This document shows, one piece after another, positions 17,332 through 25,767 of a DNA stretch of 64,000 nt. Position 1 is the stretch's first letter. Each line of letters begins with the position of its first letter. Made by a program: the position numbers and the translations under genes. Location of the stretch: positions 47,557 to 111,556 of the forward strand of contig CAUJGP010000009.1 in NCBI GenBank assembly GCA_963170155.1, given 5' to 3'. Source of the stretch: Bdellovibrionota bacterium. GTDB lineage: Bacteria; Bdellovibrionota; Bdellovibrionia; Bdellovibrionales; Bdellovibrionaceae. The notes beneath the pieces were generated by a model. It was given only the letters and a program-made list of their open reading frames with translations. It was not told where the DNA came from and did not search any database.

Positions 17332-19389
17332 ATGGGGTGGATTGAGTTCATGTATAAGAGGTTGGAAGCCGATAAGTATTTAGTGGTTGAACAAAAAGGT
17401 TGGAGAGTCGTTATCTTGGGTTTATCCCTTTCTCTGATTTTTGGTTTGACCTTTAAAGCTGTTTTTTCTCCTCGTCGCATCCAATATGAAATAGAGAGGG
17501 TGCTCAGTGCCACGGATCCGCGGATCGCTGTCAATGCGGAAGGAGCTCATTTAAGCTTGTCCGATGGAATTTGGCCTCGGTTGGCGATTGTGATTAATAA
17601 ATTAGGGATTCACACAAAAGATCCTTGCATCCGCCAAATAAAAGCCCAAATCGAGAATTTGGAAATGCCCATCGCTTTTTTATCTTTGTTGGATCGCAAT
17701 CTCATCTTCAAGAGCATTAAAGTTGGTGTGCTTGATTTAGAAATGAAAGCGACGGTCGTGGAATGTGCAGCAGGTTCTGCGATTCCTTCAACCCCAGCGA
17801 CGTTATCTCAAGAAGTATCTAAACCTTCTGAGGTGGTGGATAGTAGATCAAGCCAAGAAACAACCATGGTGGCAGCGCCTCCAGGATTTGATAAGCTCAA
17901 GCGTCCCTTAGAATCTCCTCCTTTAGTGCAAACCATGTCGATGGAATCAAAACTTTTGAAGCATCTCTTTTTTCGTGAAATTCGGCTGCGACTTGTGGAG
18001 TGGCCGCAATTCCAATGGAATCTGAAAGAGATCAATGTGAGTTTGCCATCCAATGATCAGGAGAAAGCACTGGTGAAGGGTGTAATCTCTTTGGCTTCAC
18101 CGCTGTTATCGACTGATCCAACAAGACTATCTTTTCAGGGGCTTAACGCTAAGGTCGAAGCTCAGGTTAATTCTCAATCGATTGAAGCAAAAGTTCATGG
18201 GGCCTGGAGAGAAGGACGGATTGATCTCCAAGGTTTCTTTGAAACCCAAACTCAAAATCTGAATTTAAGTGGGACTTTTAAACAAATTCCTTGGGCTCAG
18301 TTGGTTGTTTTAGCTCAGGCATTTGGAAAGTCCGGAGCGCTTCCGGTTTCTTCTCAGGCGTGGGTTTCTACTCGTTTAGAATGGACTCGTTCCTTAGAAG
18401 CTGCAGAACATATTGCCTTCAGTGATACTCGCATTGAAGGGGAGTTTGGTGATTTTTTATTGGGGAAAGTGGTTTTGGATCAACAACCGAGTGATAAAAA
18501 AGAAGATTGGACGATGAGTCCTTTTCGGGCGTCCATGAAAGATATCAATATAGATGTTCTTGCTAAGATTTTGGGGTGGGAGAGACGGTACTCAACCTTT
18601 CATAGTTTTGGGATTTTCAATGGAGAGCTGCAATACCGAGAACCCCAGTCACTGGAACTGCGTGGAGAGTTGAAAGATCTTAAAGTTATTTTTGCGGGAA
18701 AAGGTCGAAGTCAGCTACAGAACATCAATAGTTTGAAACTGGAAATGAAGGGTAATGAAAAGGAATGGTCAGGATCTTTAAATGATATTAATTTAGATGG
18801 TGGGCATTGGAATGGTGGTGTCGCAATGATCGTGAACCAAACCACTAAAACCGTGCATCTGGATAGTCAATTTTCTCAATTAAAACTCAGTGCCGATGTT
18901 GAAAAAATGATGACGGTGAATGGAAATTTAAAACCTATCGACGGAAGATTGGATGTTGATTTCGTCGATGGCCAGATGGTGAACCTCAAGGGATATTTAA
19001 AATCGGATCAAGTGAACATCAATAATTTTAGTCTGGATAAAGTCAGAGTGGATTTTGATGGAAATAAGGGTCAAATCAATGGAAAGGTTTATGTTCAAGA
19101 CCTTGTAGCGCCACGCGCTCACCTGGAGTATTGGCCTCACCCGTTGCCCGGAGAATATGAGAGTTTAAAAGTGAAAAACATGGTGGGGAATTTTTCACAA
19201 AACTCAATAGGAATTTCGGTTAAAGATTTGCAAGGGTATATGGTGGATTTTAAAACTCGGTTTCTTTTTGACGCTACCGCTGACATTAAAGAACAAATTC
19301 AAGGAAAACTTCAAATTCGAGGAGATCGTAACAAGATCCAAACTTATCAACTGTTAGGGACACGAAAAACCCCCCAGTGGGCTCATTAA
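17332..19389 (+). CDS. AsmA-like envelope protein with one N-terminal membrane anchor
   Basis: A 685-residue protein. Residues 25-45 (GWRVVILGLSLSLIFGLTFKAVF) form a single membrane segment near the N-terminus; the rest is predicted periplasmic. The long beta-rich body has repeated short strands with N-D-I-N-L-D-G-G and similar patterns, as in AsmA/TamB-type proteins that form hydrophobic grooves for lipid transport between membranes. A Ser/Pro/Thr-rich linker lies near residues 145-200. The ATG at 17332 lacks a clear ribosome binding site; an in-frame ATG at 17350 has GGTGGA seven bases before it and may be the true start. Membership in the AsmA superfamily is by overall character, not by a sharp motif. 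Confidence 0.55.
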   Translation: MGWIEFMYKRLEADKYLVVEQKGWRVVILGLSLSLIFGLTFKAVFSPRRIQYEIERVLSATDPRIAVNAEGAHLSLSDGIWPRLAIVINKLGIHTKDPCIRQIKAQIENLEMPIAFLSLLDRNLIFKSIKVGVLDLEMKATVVECAAGSAIPSTPATLSQEVSKPSEVVDSRSSQETTMVAAPPGFDKLKRPLESPPLVQTMSMESKLLKHLFFREIRLRLVEWPQFQWNLKEINVSLPSNDQEKALVKGVISLASPLLSTDPTRLSFQGLNAKVEAQVNSQSIEAKVHGAWREGRIDLQGFFETQTQNLNLSGTFKQIPWAQLVVLAQAFGKSGALPVSSQAWVSTRLEWTRSLEAAEHIAFSDTRIEGEFGDFLLGKVVLDQQPSDKKEDWTMSPFRASMKDINIDVLAKILGWERRYSTFHSFGIFNGELQYREPQSLELRGELKDLKVIFAGKGRSQLQNINSLKLEMKGNEKEWSGSLNDINLDGGHWNGGVAMIVNQTTKTVHLDSQFSQLKLSADVEKMMTVNGNLKPIDGRLDVDFVDGQMVNLKGYLKSDQVNINNFSLDKVRVDFDGNKGQINGKVYVQDLVAPRAHLEYWPHPLPGEYESLKVKNMVGNFSQNSIGISVKDLQGYMVDFKTRFLFDATADIKEQIQGKLQIRGDRNKIQTYQLLGTRKTPQWAH

Positions 19390-19451
19390 AAATCATTTAG
19401 TTTCCCTCACCCTCTTTTCATCAAATCTTTCATTTCAGTGATTCATGTGTG

Positions 19452-20168
19452 TTAGTAAACGGGTAGAGGGTCTCCTTCCAATGATTCTACAGGATATGAT
19501 GGATTCGTGCTTGTTGTGGAAGACGGATTCTCAAAGGGACTCGAGGGTGGCGGTGATGATGGGATAGAAGAAGGGAATGCCTCTTTTAATTGAATCGTGG
19601 GCTCGTCGTTGGAGGTTTCGGAAAAAGACGACCTTGAATCGTAGGATTGATAACTATTAATGGAATGAATGGTGTTGTCATTATCAGGGTTTGTTGAAAG
19701 TTGTGTGTTAACGGGTGCGGGTGGTGTGTAGCTTCTTTCTTGGCTGTCATTGTTTGATGAGGCGTTTGTCTTGACCTTGGGAGGCAAGCTAGTGGAGTTT
19801 CCTTTATTTTGCTTGTTGGTTTGGTCCATCAACCCTGAAGCAGGGGTATTTCCATTTTTTGAATCTTTTTTGATTTTTGCAACAGCTCTTTTTAATTTTT
19901 TTTCATATTGTTCTTTGAGTTTGGCTACTTTTACTTTGAACTCTTGGCGAATTTCTTCCACTTCATTTTCTTTAGCAGCAACCATACATTGATCAAAGGC
20001 TATTTTAGAGGCTTCTTTGGCCTTTTTACGACATTGCAGTTGAGAGTGTTTGGATTGAGCGAAAGAGGCTGAAGGATTCATGAGTGAAGTCATTAGGAGC
20101 GCAAAAATGAACAGGATATGGAAAAAGATTTTGTTCTTGAGTCTTTTGCTGCTCATTTTTACGTTCAT
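19452..20168 (-). CDS. Exported coiled-coil and Ser/Pro-rich protein
   Basis: GGAGAGAG precedes the ATG at 20168. The protein starts with a basic region and a hydrophobic segment (FFHILFIFALLMTSLMNPSASFA), a signal peptide with an ASFA cleavage site. Residues 40-105 are charged and probably a coiled coil (EVEEIRQEFKVKVAKLKEQYEKK), with two cysteines near its start. The remaining 130 residues are low-complexity Ser, Pro, Asn and Thr. The layout suggests a stalk-and-linker envelope or surface protein. No family recognised. Confidence 0.6.
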   Translation of the reverse strand: MNVKMSSKRLKNKIFFHILFIFALLMTSLMNPSASFAQSKHSQLQCRKKAKEASKIAFDQCMVAAKENEVEEIRQEFKVKVAKLKEQYEKKLKRAVAKIKKDSKNGNTPASGLMDQTNKQNKGNSTSLPPKVKTNASSNNDSQERSYTPPAPVNTQLSTNPDNDNTIHSINSYQSYDSRSSFSETSNDEPTIQLKEAFPSSIPSSPPPSSPFENPSSTTSTNPSYPVESLEGDPLPVY

Positions 20169-20453
20169 AAACTCTCTCCAATAAAATTAATTATATTTAA
20201 TTATTAAATAATAAATATTTATCTTAACCTTGCTTATTTTTTTGAATCCGCTCTATTTTATAAATCATCCGTCATTAAAGTAAAATTTTGTCATTCAACT
20301 TTAATGCCAATGTTTAAGCATCTTAAAATGCAGATGACCTTGAAAATGTGACAAATTGGGTTCTTGAATCAGTAAAATTTATCTTGAAGAATTCGTCACT
20401 TAGGGGCTCATAGTGCAGAAGTTGATTGACCTCGTACCACAATTCGTTTGAAT

Positions 20454-20484
20454 AAAGGTCATTTTAGAAAATGACCTTTTATTT
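20454..20484 (+). terminator. Intrinsic terminator-like hairpin upstream of the antiporter
   Basis: AAAGGTCATTTT (20454-20465) and AAAATGACCTTT (20468-20479) form a perfect 12-base inverted repeat, followed by TATTTTTG. No annotated gene lies upstream on this strand, so the hairpin would end either a small RNA or a leader transcript of the downstream gene. Confidence 0.55.
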
Positions 20485-20559
20485 TTGCGAAACTTTTTTG
20501 GTGTGGCCCAATTAAAAAAACGAGGAAGCTGAAGCGAAATCTATTGGAGGTGTTATTCA

Positions 20560-20622
20560 TTGACTCTGCAGGAGGTTAAGCTGGGCACCAAAAACCACAG
20601 AGATTTTGTAAACAGTCTCTAG
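20560..20622 (+). CDS. Possible 20-residue leader peptide
   Basis: A TTG codon at 20560 is preceded by GGAGG (20546-20550) at nine bases, and the frame stops with TAG at 20620-20622, 18 bases before the antiporter start. The sequence GGAGGTGTTATT before it is the same as the one in front of the ATG of the exported protein gene at 23914, which supports real translation. The peptide begins MTLQEVKLG. It may couple translation to the next gene or be chance. Confidence 0.3.
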   Translation: MTLQEVKLGTKNHRDFVNSL

Positions 20623-20639
20623 GACAGAAGGAGGGTGGT

Positions 20640-22859
20640 ATGCATTTGCCGATAATAATACAGGACTTGGCGATCATTTTGATCGTTGCCGCGGCGATGA
20701 CCCTTCTCTTTAGAGCAATTCGTCAGCCTGTCGTTTTGGGTTACATTGTTGCAGGTTTTCTCGTTGGCCCTAACTTTGAATGGATTCCCACCGTGATAGA
20801 CACTGAAAGCATTAAGGTTTGGGCGGAGATTGGTGTCATCTTTCTTCTGTTTGCTCTAGGATTGGAGTTTAGCTTTAAAAAATTAGCCAGAGTGGGCACG
20901 GCCGCTTCTTTAACGGCTGTGGTGGAAGTGGCAGGAATGATTGGCCTTGGTTTTTTAGTTGGTAAAGCTTTGGGATGGGGGACCATCGATAGTGTGTTTT
21001 TAGGAGGGATTTTAGCGGTTTCATCTACAACAATCATTATTAGAGCTTTTGAAGAGCTGGAAATGAAAACACGAGGTTTTGTGCGCTTGGTGTTTGGCGT
21101 CCTGATTGTTGAAGACCTGGTTGCTATTTTATTGATGGTGCTCCTTTCTACCATAGCTGTAGGACGCACTTTTTCTGGTATGGAGATGGTGGAGGCCAGT
21201 TTAAAGCTCAGCTTCTTTTTGAGTCTCTGGTTCATTCTGGGAATTTTTCTAATCCCTAGTTTATTGAAAAGAATTCGAAAGTTTTTGCGCCCGGAAACTT
21301 TGTTGATTGTTTCTTTGGGACTTTGTTTTCTCATGGTTGTTTTAGCCACGAAGGTCGGTTTTTCGCCGGCGCTTGGAGCTTTTATTATGGGCTCTATTTT
21401 AGCAGAAACTATTGAAGGTGAAAGAATCGAACATCTAATCCATCCCGTGAAAGATCTTTTTGGAGCTGTCTTTTTTGTTTCCGTGGGGATGATGATCAGT
21501 CTGCATATTTTAACAGAATATTTCATTCCCATTCTTATCATTACACTGGTTACAATTGGTGGAAAGTTGATCACGACAATGGCTGGAGCTTTATTGGCGG
21601 GTCAGAGTTTAAGGCATTCGGTTCAAGCAGGAATGAGCTTAGCTCAAATTGGTGAATTTTCTTTTATCATTGCAGGCTTGGGATTAAGTTTGGAGGTGAC
21701 GAGCGATTTTTTATATCCTATCGCTATCAGCGTTTCGGCGGTCACGACTTTTACAACACCTTACTTCATTCGCTCTGCGGATTCTCTTGTCCATTTCTTA
21801 GAACGTCGTCTTCCATCGACTTGGCTTTTAACCCTAGAGCGATTCCGGACGAATCCCGTTACCTTGTCGCGGCCAGATGATTGGCGAGAGTTTTTAAAAA
21901 ATTATTCGTTGAAGATCGTCACGAATGCGGTTGTTGTGATTGCGTTGTTCCTGATTGTTTCCGAGTTTTTTCAACCTTGGGCAGCAAATCAGGGAATGGA
22001 TTCTTCTTTCGTGAATGGCCTTTGTTTAGTTTTAGTCTTTGCATTATCAATTCCTTTTTTATGGGCTATTGTAGGAGGAAAATTCCGAGATAAAGAGGCT
22101 AATGAACTTTGGACGGCAAGAAAAACTTCAGGCCCATTGTTGCTTTTACAAGTTTTTCGTTGGATTTTTGCGGTCATACTGACTTCAGCTTTGGCTAGCC
22201 GAATATTGGCTCCTGGGATGGCTTTTCTGGTATCGGTTCTTGCTATTTTATTTACGGCGTTATGGGTGCCTCGATGTTTTAAACAGGTTTACCTTTGGTT
22301 TGAAGGGCAGTTTGTTATTAATCTTAATGAAAAAGAGACTCATGAAGTGAAGAGGAATGGCTTTCCTCCGTTGGCTCCCTGGGACTCTCATCTTGTTGAA
22401 TTGAATGTATCACCCGATTCATCACTGGTTGGGAAAAAATTGTCGGAGTTAACAATACGTGAGCGCTTTGGGATCAGCATTGCGCTTATCGCCAGAGGAA
22501 GCAAATTGATTCCAGCTCCTGGTCGCAATGATGTTCTTTATCCATCCGATATTTTACAGGTGATTGGGACCGATGAGCAAATCAACCGTTTTCGGCACGA
22601 GTGTGAAGCTGTATCAGTCAATCAAGGCGATCTCCCCCTTGATTTTATGTATGAATTGCGATCGCTTTATATAAAACCAGCATCATCATACGCTAATAAA
22701 ACAATCCGAGAGTGTGGAGTGCGCGAGAAGACTCATGGTTTAGTCGTAGGTGTTGAGAAAAAAGGTCAGCGAAAATTAAATCCTGGTTCTGAGTTTGTCA
22801 TTGAGCCCGGTGATGTGATTTGGGTCGTGGGAGATCGAAATCTAATGAAAGATCTTTAA
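20640..22859 (+). CDS. KefB/CPA2-type cation:proton antiporter with TrkA-C domains
   Basis: AAGGAGGG precedes the ATG. The first 390 residues form a sodium/proton-exchanger-like domain with about 12 helices (GYIVAGFLVGP, FALGLEFSFKKL, GFSPALGAFIMGSILAET, AQIGEFSFIIAGLGL are typical CPA2 stretches). A further group of helices lies at 420-540. The soluble C-terminus holds two TrkA-C/RCK-C type ligand domains (SLVGKKLSELTIRERFGISIALIARG and the later YANKTIRECGVREKTHGLVVGVEKKG), each ending in a D-V-[IL]-x-V-x-G strand. RCK-C domains usually bind a small ligand such as c-di-AMP or a nucleotide and gate transport. The protein probably exports K+ or Na+ in exchange for protons. No KefG-like subunit is adjacent. 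Confidence 0.85.
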   Translation: MHLPIIIQDLAIILIVAAAMTLLFRAIRQPVVLGYIVAGFLVGPNFEWIPTVIDTESIKVWAEIGVIFLLFALGLEFSFKKLARVGTAASLTAVVEVAGMIGLGFLVGKALGWGTIDSVFLGGILAVSSTTIIIRAFEELEMKTRGFVRLVFGVLIVEDLVAILLMVLLSTIAVGRTFSGMEMVEASLKLSFFLSLWFILGIFLIPSLLKRIRKFLRPETLLIVSLGLCFLMVVLATKVGFSPALGAFIMGSILAETIEGERIEHLIHPVKDLFGAVFFVSVGMMISLHILTEYFIPILIITLVTIGGKLITTMAGALLAGQSLRHSVQAGMSLAQIGEFSFIIAGLGLSLEVTSDFLYPIAISVSAVTTFTTPYFIRSADSLVHFLERRLPSTWLLTLERFRTNPVTLSRPDDWREFLKNYSLKIVTNAVVVIALFLIVSEFFQPWAANQGMDSSFVNGLCLVLVFALSIPFLWAIVGGKFRDKEANELWTARKTSGPLLLLQVFRWIFAVILTSALASRILAPGMAFLVSVLAILFTALWVPRCFKQVYLWFEGQFVINLNEKETHEVKRNGFPPLAPWDSHLVELNVSPDSSLVGKKLSELTIRERFGISIALIARGSKLIPAPGRNDVLYPSDILQVIGTDEQINRFRHECEAVSVNQGDLPLDFMYELRSLYIKPASSYANKTIRECGVREKTHGLVVGVEKKGQRKLNPGSEFVIEPGDVIWVVGDRNLMKDL

Positions 22860-22883
22860 CAGGCTGAGAGAGCTTTAAAGATG

Positions 22884-22917
22884 TGTGTGGGATGTTCTTT
22901 TATGAACATCCCACACA
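22884..22917. terminator. Strong hairpin between converging genes
   Basis: GTGTGGGATGTTC (22885-22897) and GAACATCCCACAC (22904-22916) form a perfect 13-base stem, 14 with the flanking T-A pair, and a six-base loop. It lies 25 bases after the antiporter stop and 53 bases from the end of the converging gene. There is no strong T-run on either side, so it may stop transcription poorly or protect mRNA 3' ends. Confidence 0.55.
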
Positions 22918-22969
22918 AAATCACTGCGTTTATTTAATGGAAACTCAACGCAGTACTATGGAGCTATTC

Positions 22970-23914
22970 TCAATGCTGTTCTTCTTGTTGAGCATTGATC
23001 AGGTCTTGATAACCTTGCAGATCCTTGTACTGAGGGTCATTTTGAATTTTATCCATCATAATGGTTTGAGCTTGCATGTCCAGTTCATGAAAAGCTGCTG
23101 GATTATTAGGACAATAGGTGTATCTTAAAACCATTCCCGACAAACCCGCCAATGTGACTTTGAGTTTTAAATGATCCAACTCTTTGTCGATGGCATCCTT
23201 GTATTTATCAAAATCAGGGATGAGAAGTCCAATCATGGAGAGAAGCGTTTCAGCCCAGAATTTCTCAGGGGTTGAACCTTCAATGACAATATCGCCTCTT
23301 TTTGTGACTCTGATTTTTTCATAGTAAGTCTGAGCGTCGTTTTGCCCAATCACATCGTACTTTTTAAGGTTGGCCGGCTCTTTGGAATCAGCAAGATATG
23401 TAAATAATCTTACTTGAGCCTCTTGAGAGGTATTTGTTCTGAAGAGAGATCCTGTGCCTCGGTTCGAAAAACTATAAGTTAAATTTACGACAGGAGGAGT
23501 GGCATTGTTTTTAGATGCAATTCCAAAACTACGACATTGATAGGTTTTAGCGAGAAGTTTGGCATCATCAAAATAAATGTCCTCAGGATCTGTAGAGCTT
23601 TGTTGTAAGGGTGGCAGTCCTTTAGCATAGTCTCTATTAAGGGCTGTTCCATAAGCATCTAATTTTAATTGCTCTAACGCTTTTTTAACTGTGGTTGGAA
23701 GGGTTCCAATGGGTGCAGCAGCATCAGGGTTTTGTGGGGCTCTTGTATCAGGGTTATTTTCGTCAATAGGAAGGGGTAGCTTGGGTTTTTTTTTGAAAAA
23801 TCCAGAAGTTTGCATTGGCGTGCTTTGGCTAGAAGTCAAAGCGGTATCAGCTGTGGCGACACTCATTGTTCCACCGATGATGATTGAGAATCCAATTTTA
23901 GCGATTTTAAGCAT
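22970..23914 (-). CDS. Exported hypothetical protein
   Basis: GGAGG lies eight bases before the ATG. The first 23 residues (MLKIAKIGFSIIIGGTMSVATAD) form a signal peptide. A Pro-rich segment (FFKKKPKLPLPIDENNPDTRAPQNP) follows, then a 220-residue folded region with two cysteines far apart (YQCRSFG and TYCPNN) that may pair in the periplasm. The end is rich in Gln and Glu. No recognised domain. The gene has no close neighbours on its strand and so is probably transcribed alone. Confidence 0.65.
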   Translation of the reverse strand: MLKIAKIGFSIIIGGTMSVATADTALTSSQSTPMQTSGFFKKKPKLPLPIDENNPDTRAPQNPDAAAPIGTLPTTVKKALEQLKLDAYGTALNRDYAKGLPPLQQSSTDPEDIYFDDAKLLAKTYQCRSFGIASKNNATPPVVNLTYSFSNRGTGSLFRTNTSQEAQVRLFTYLADSKEPANLKKYDVIGQNDAQTYYEKIRVTKRGDIVIEGSTPEKFWAETLLSMIGLLIPDFDKYKDAIDKELDHLKLKVTLAGLSGMVLRYTYCPNNPAAFHELDMQAQTIMMDKIQNDPQYKDLQGYQDLINAQQEEQH

Positions 23915-24019
23915 AATAACACCTCCATGTGTTGCTTAAGTTGATTGCCTTGTTTATCGTATTATCTCTGATTTTAAAGTCAATAATCGCAAATTTTCAT
24001 GACAAAAGTCGCCAGCATT

Positions 24020-25270
24020 TCATCCCTTGGGAGAGTGACTTCTCATACCTAAGAACCAGCAAAGAGAGCTGATGAAAATAAAAGGAATGCAAATCGACAT
24101 TCCAAGTTGCAGAGAGCCTGTCTGATCAGAAATGAGTCCAATGAGTGGAGACGAAATCGCATCTCCTAAAATATGGCAAAGAAAAATACTGATGGCCATG
24201 GCTGAAGTCTGTGCTTTCGCTGGAACAGACTCAATGATGGAAACGTTCACTGGACTTGTTGATAGAAAAAAGAAAAGCTGGGTGAACGTCAGAAAGAAAA
24301 TCAATGTGCTGATGGTGGGTGCGTATAAAGTTCCTATAAAAAAGGGCAGTGAAAGAGCCATCGAGATGGAGGAGAGTTTAAGGTGGCCTCCTTTTCCTAT
24401 TTTAGCAGACCATCGATCACCAAGATAGCCTCCTAGAAGTGTACCCACCAGCCCACTGATCACGGCAATGCCACCAAAGAGCGTGTTGGCTTTTAATTGG
24501 TCTAAATGATAGGTCCGCTGCAAATAGGAAGGAACCCAATGCGCCACGCCTCCTACAACAAAAGTGTAAGCACAATAACCTAATGTGGTCCAAACATAGG
24601 GACGAATTCTAGCAATTTCTTTGAGGATTTTTTTGTAGTTAAAATCAACCAATGGAGTTCCGCTTTTCGGATCGGGAAGGGTGAGGATTAAAAGAGCCAT
24701 CAGGATTCCTGGAAATCCGACGATAAAAAAAGCATTTCGCCATCCTACCCATTGGCCGAGAATTCCTCCCATAACAAAGCCAAGAGCAGCTCCTACAGGC
24801 AATCCCGAGGAGAAGATGGCAAGAGCTCTTCCTCGGTGTGTACTGGGATAAAAATTGGAAATATAGGGAGTTGCAATGGTAGTGAAGGCCGATTCTCCAA
24901 AGCCAAGTAAAAATCGAGAGAAGGCGAGCAGTGCAAAGGTCCCTGCCCAGCCAGTCATTAAGCTTGCAATGCTCCACAGAAAAGCGCCTCCAGCGAGAAG
25001 CCACGTTCGTTTGTGAGTATCTCCCAGCCAGCCAAAGAGAGGAGATGTGAACATGTAAGCAACCATAAATGCTGTTGCAAGGAGACCCGCTTGGAAATCA
25101 GAAAGTCCCATATCCACTTTAATAGAAAGAAGCACGGCACTTAAAATAAAGCGATCAATGTAATTGAGGTAGTTCATGATCGTTAAAATTGTAAGAGTTT
25201 TTTTAGCTTGCGGATGGGCATGAGAAGAGATGAAGGATTCATCCTTGGAATGGGAATGGTTGTCAGTCAT
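24020..25270 (-). CDS. MFS transporter, Spinster-like
   Basis: A 416-residue integral membrane protein with about 12 hydrophobic segments in two halves. The start of the first half reads NYLNYIDRFILSAVLLSIKVDMGLSDFQAGLLATAFMVAYM, a pattern seen in the Spinster (Spns) branch of the major facilitator superfamily, and GWLGDTHKRTWLLAGG is the loop 2-3 signature. The N-terminus is His/Ser rich. Bacterial Spns relatives have been linked to lipid or organic-acid transport, but the substrate here cannot be inferred. The gene stands alone. Confidence 0.82.
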   Translation of the reverse strand: MTDNHSHSKDESFISSHAHPQAKKTLTILTIMNYLNYIDRFILSAVLLSIKVDMGLSDFQAGLLATAFMVAYMFTSPLFGWLGDTHKRTWLLAGGAFLWSIASLMTGWAGTFALLAFSRFLLGFGESAFTTIATPYISNFYPSTHRGRALAIFSSGLPVGAALGFVMGGILGQWVGWRNAFFIVGFPGILMALLILTLPDPKSGTPLVDFNYKKILKEIARIRPYVWTTLGYCAYTFVVGGVAHWVPSYLQRTYHLDQLKANTLFGGIAVISGLVGTLLGGYLGDRWSAKIGKGGHLKLSSISMALSLPFFIGTLYAPTISTLIFFLTFTQLFFFLSTSPVNVSIIESVPAKAQTSAMAISIFLCHILGDAISSPLIGLISDQTGSLQLGMSICIPFIFISSLCWFLGMRSHSPKG

Positions 25271-25653
25271 TTATGGGCTCCACTTTTTAAAAAGTTGAAA
25301 CACTTTATCCGAACTCATCATGAAAAGTTCTTCCACTGTGTCATGCTCGTTGCATTTGTTAAAGGGATTTTTTAACCATTCGAGATTGATTTTAAAGCTC
25401 AATATTCTAGCAAAGGCTTCAATTGTTAATCTCGAACTTTATTTTGATTAGTTTTTGTGCGTACTTTCGAGGGAGCCCTCTGAGCCTTGAGTCTCACTCA
25501 ATGAAGCCATTTTATGGTATGAATACCAATATGCTTACGGACAATCACGTCCTTGAAATAAATTTTAGCTATTGTGAAAAATGAATTATTGACAGAAATC
25601 ACAACTCTGTCTAAACAATTCCTTCAATGTGTAGCAACACATCAGTTCTGATT
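25271..25653. other. Intergenic region upstream of tRNA-Gly
   Basis: This 380-base stretch separates the MFS gene from the tRNA. Apart from the likely tRNA promoter at 25589-25617 it holds small inverted repeats (for example GACAGA...TCTGTC at 25591-25611) and no coding frame with support. Confidence 0.4.
25589..25617 (+). promoter_or_regulatory. Probable promoter of tRNA-Gly
   Basis: TTGACA at 25589-25594 matches the -35 consensus exactly. Seventeen bases later TAAACA (25612-25617) is a weak -10 box. The distance of about 37 bases to the tRNA 5' end fits a processed leader. Confidence 0.45.
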
Positions 25654-25729
25654 GCGGGAGTAGCTCAGTTGATAGAGCGTCGCCTTGCCAAGGCGAAGGT
25701 CGCGGGTTTGAGCCCCGTCTCCCGCTCCA
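25654..25729 (+). tRNA. tRNA-Gly (GCC)
   Basis: The 76 bases fold as a full tRNA: acceptor arm GCGGGAG with CTCCCGC, D arm GCTC...GAGC, anticodon arm TCGCC-TTGCCAA-GGCGA with anticodon GCC at 25687-25689, T arm CGGGTTTGAGCCCCG, discriminator T and an encoded CCA. A T-run follows directly (ATTTTTTAA). A 3' fragment of the same tRNA recurs at 33424-33483, which marks this tRNA as the target of an integration event. Confidence 0.96.
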
Positions 25730-25767
25730 ATTTTTTAATGTTGCCTGAACAGCGAAAGAGGTCGATT

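Larger units (their letters stand above)
20169..20639. other. Long leader region upstream of the antiporter gene
   Basis: The 470 bases between the divergent genes contain an AT-rich part (20190-20340), then a region with compact structure: CACT...AGTG near 20397-20414, a strong inverted repeat with T-run (20454-20480), and a short reading frame with its own ribosome binding site (20560-20622) just before the antiporter. The spacing suggests a regulated leader or a small RNA. I do not recognise a known riboswitch class. Confidence 0.45.

Noticed and set aside
20741..21574. A 277-codon open frame antisense to the antiporter gene
   Set aside because: It lies fully opposite a well-supported membrane protein gene, has low-complexity Lys/Ile/Thr composition and no ribosome binding site, so it is a shadow frame.
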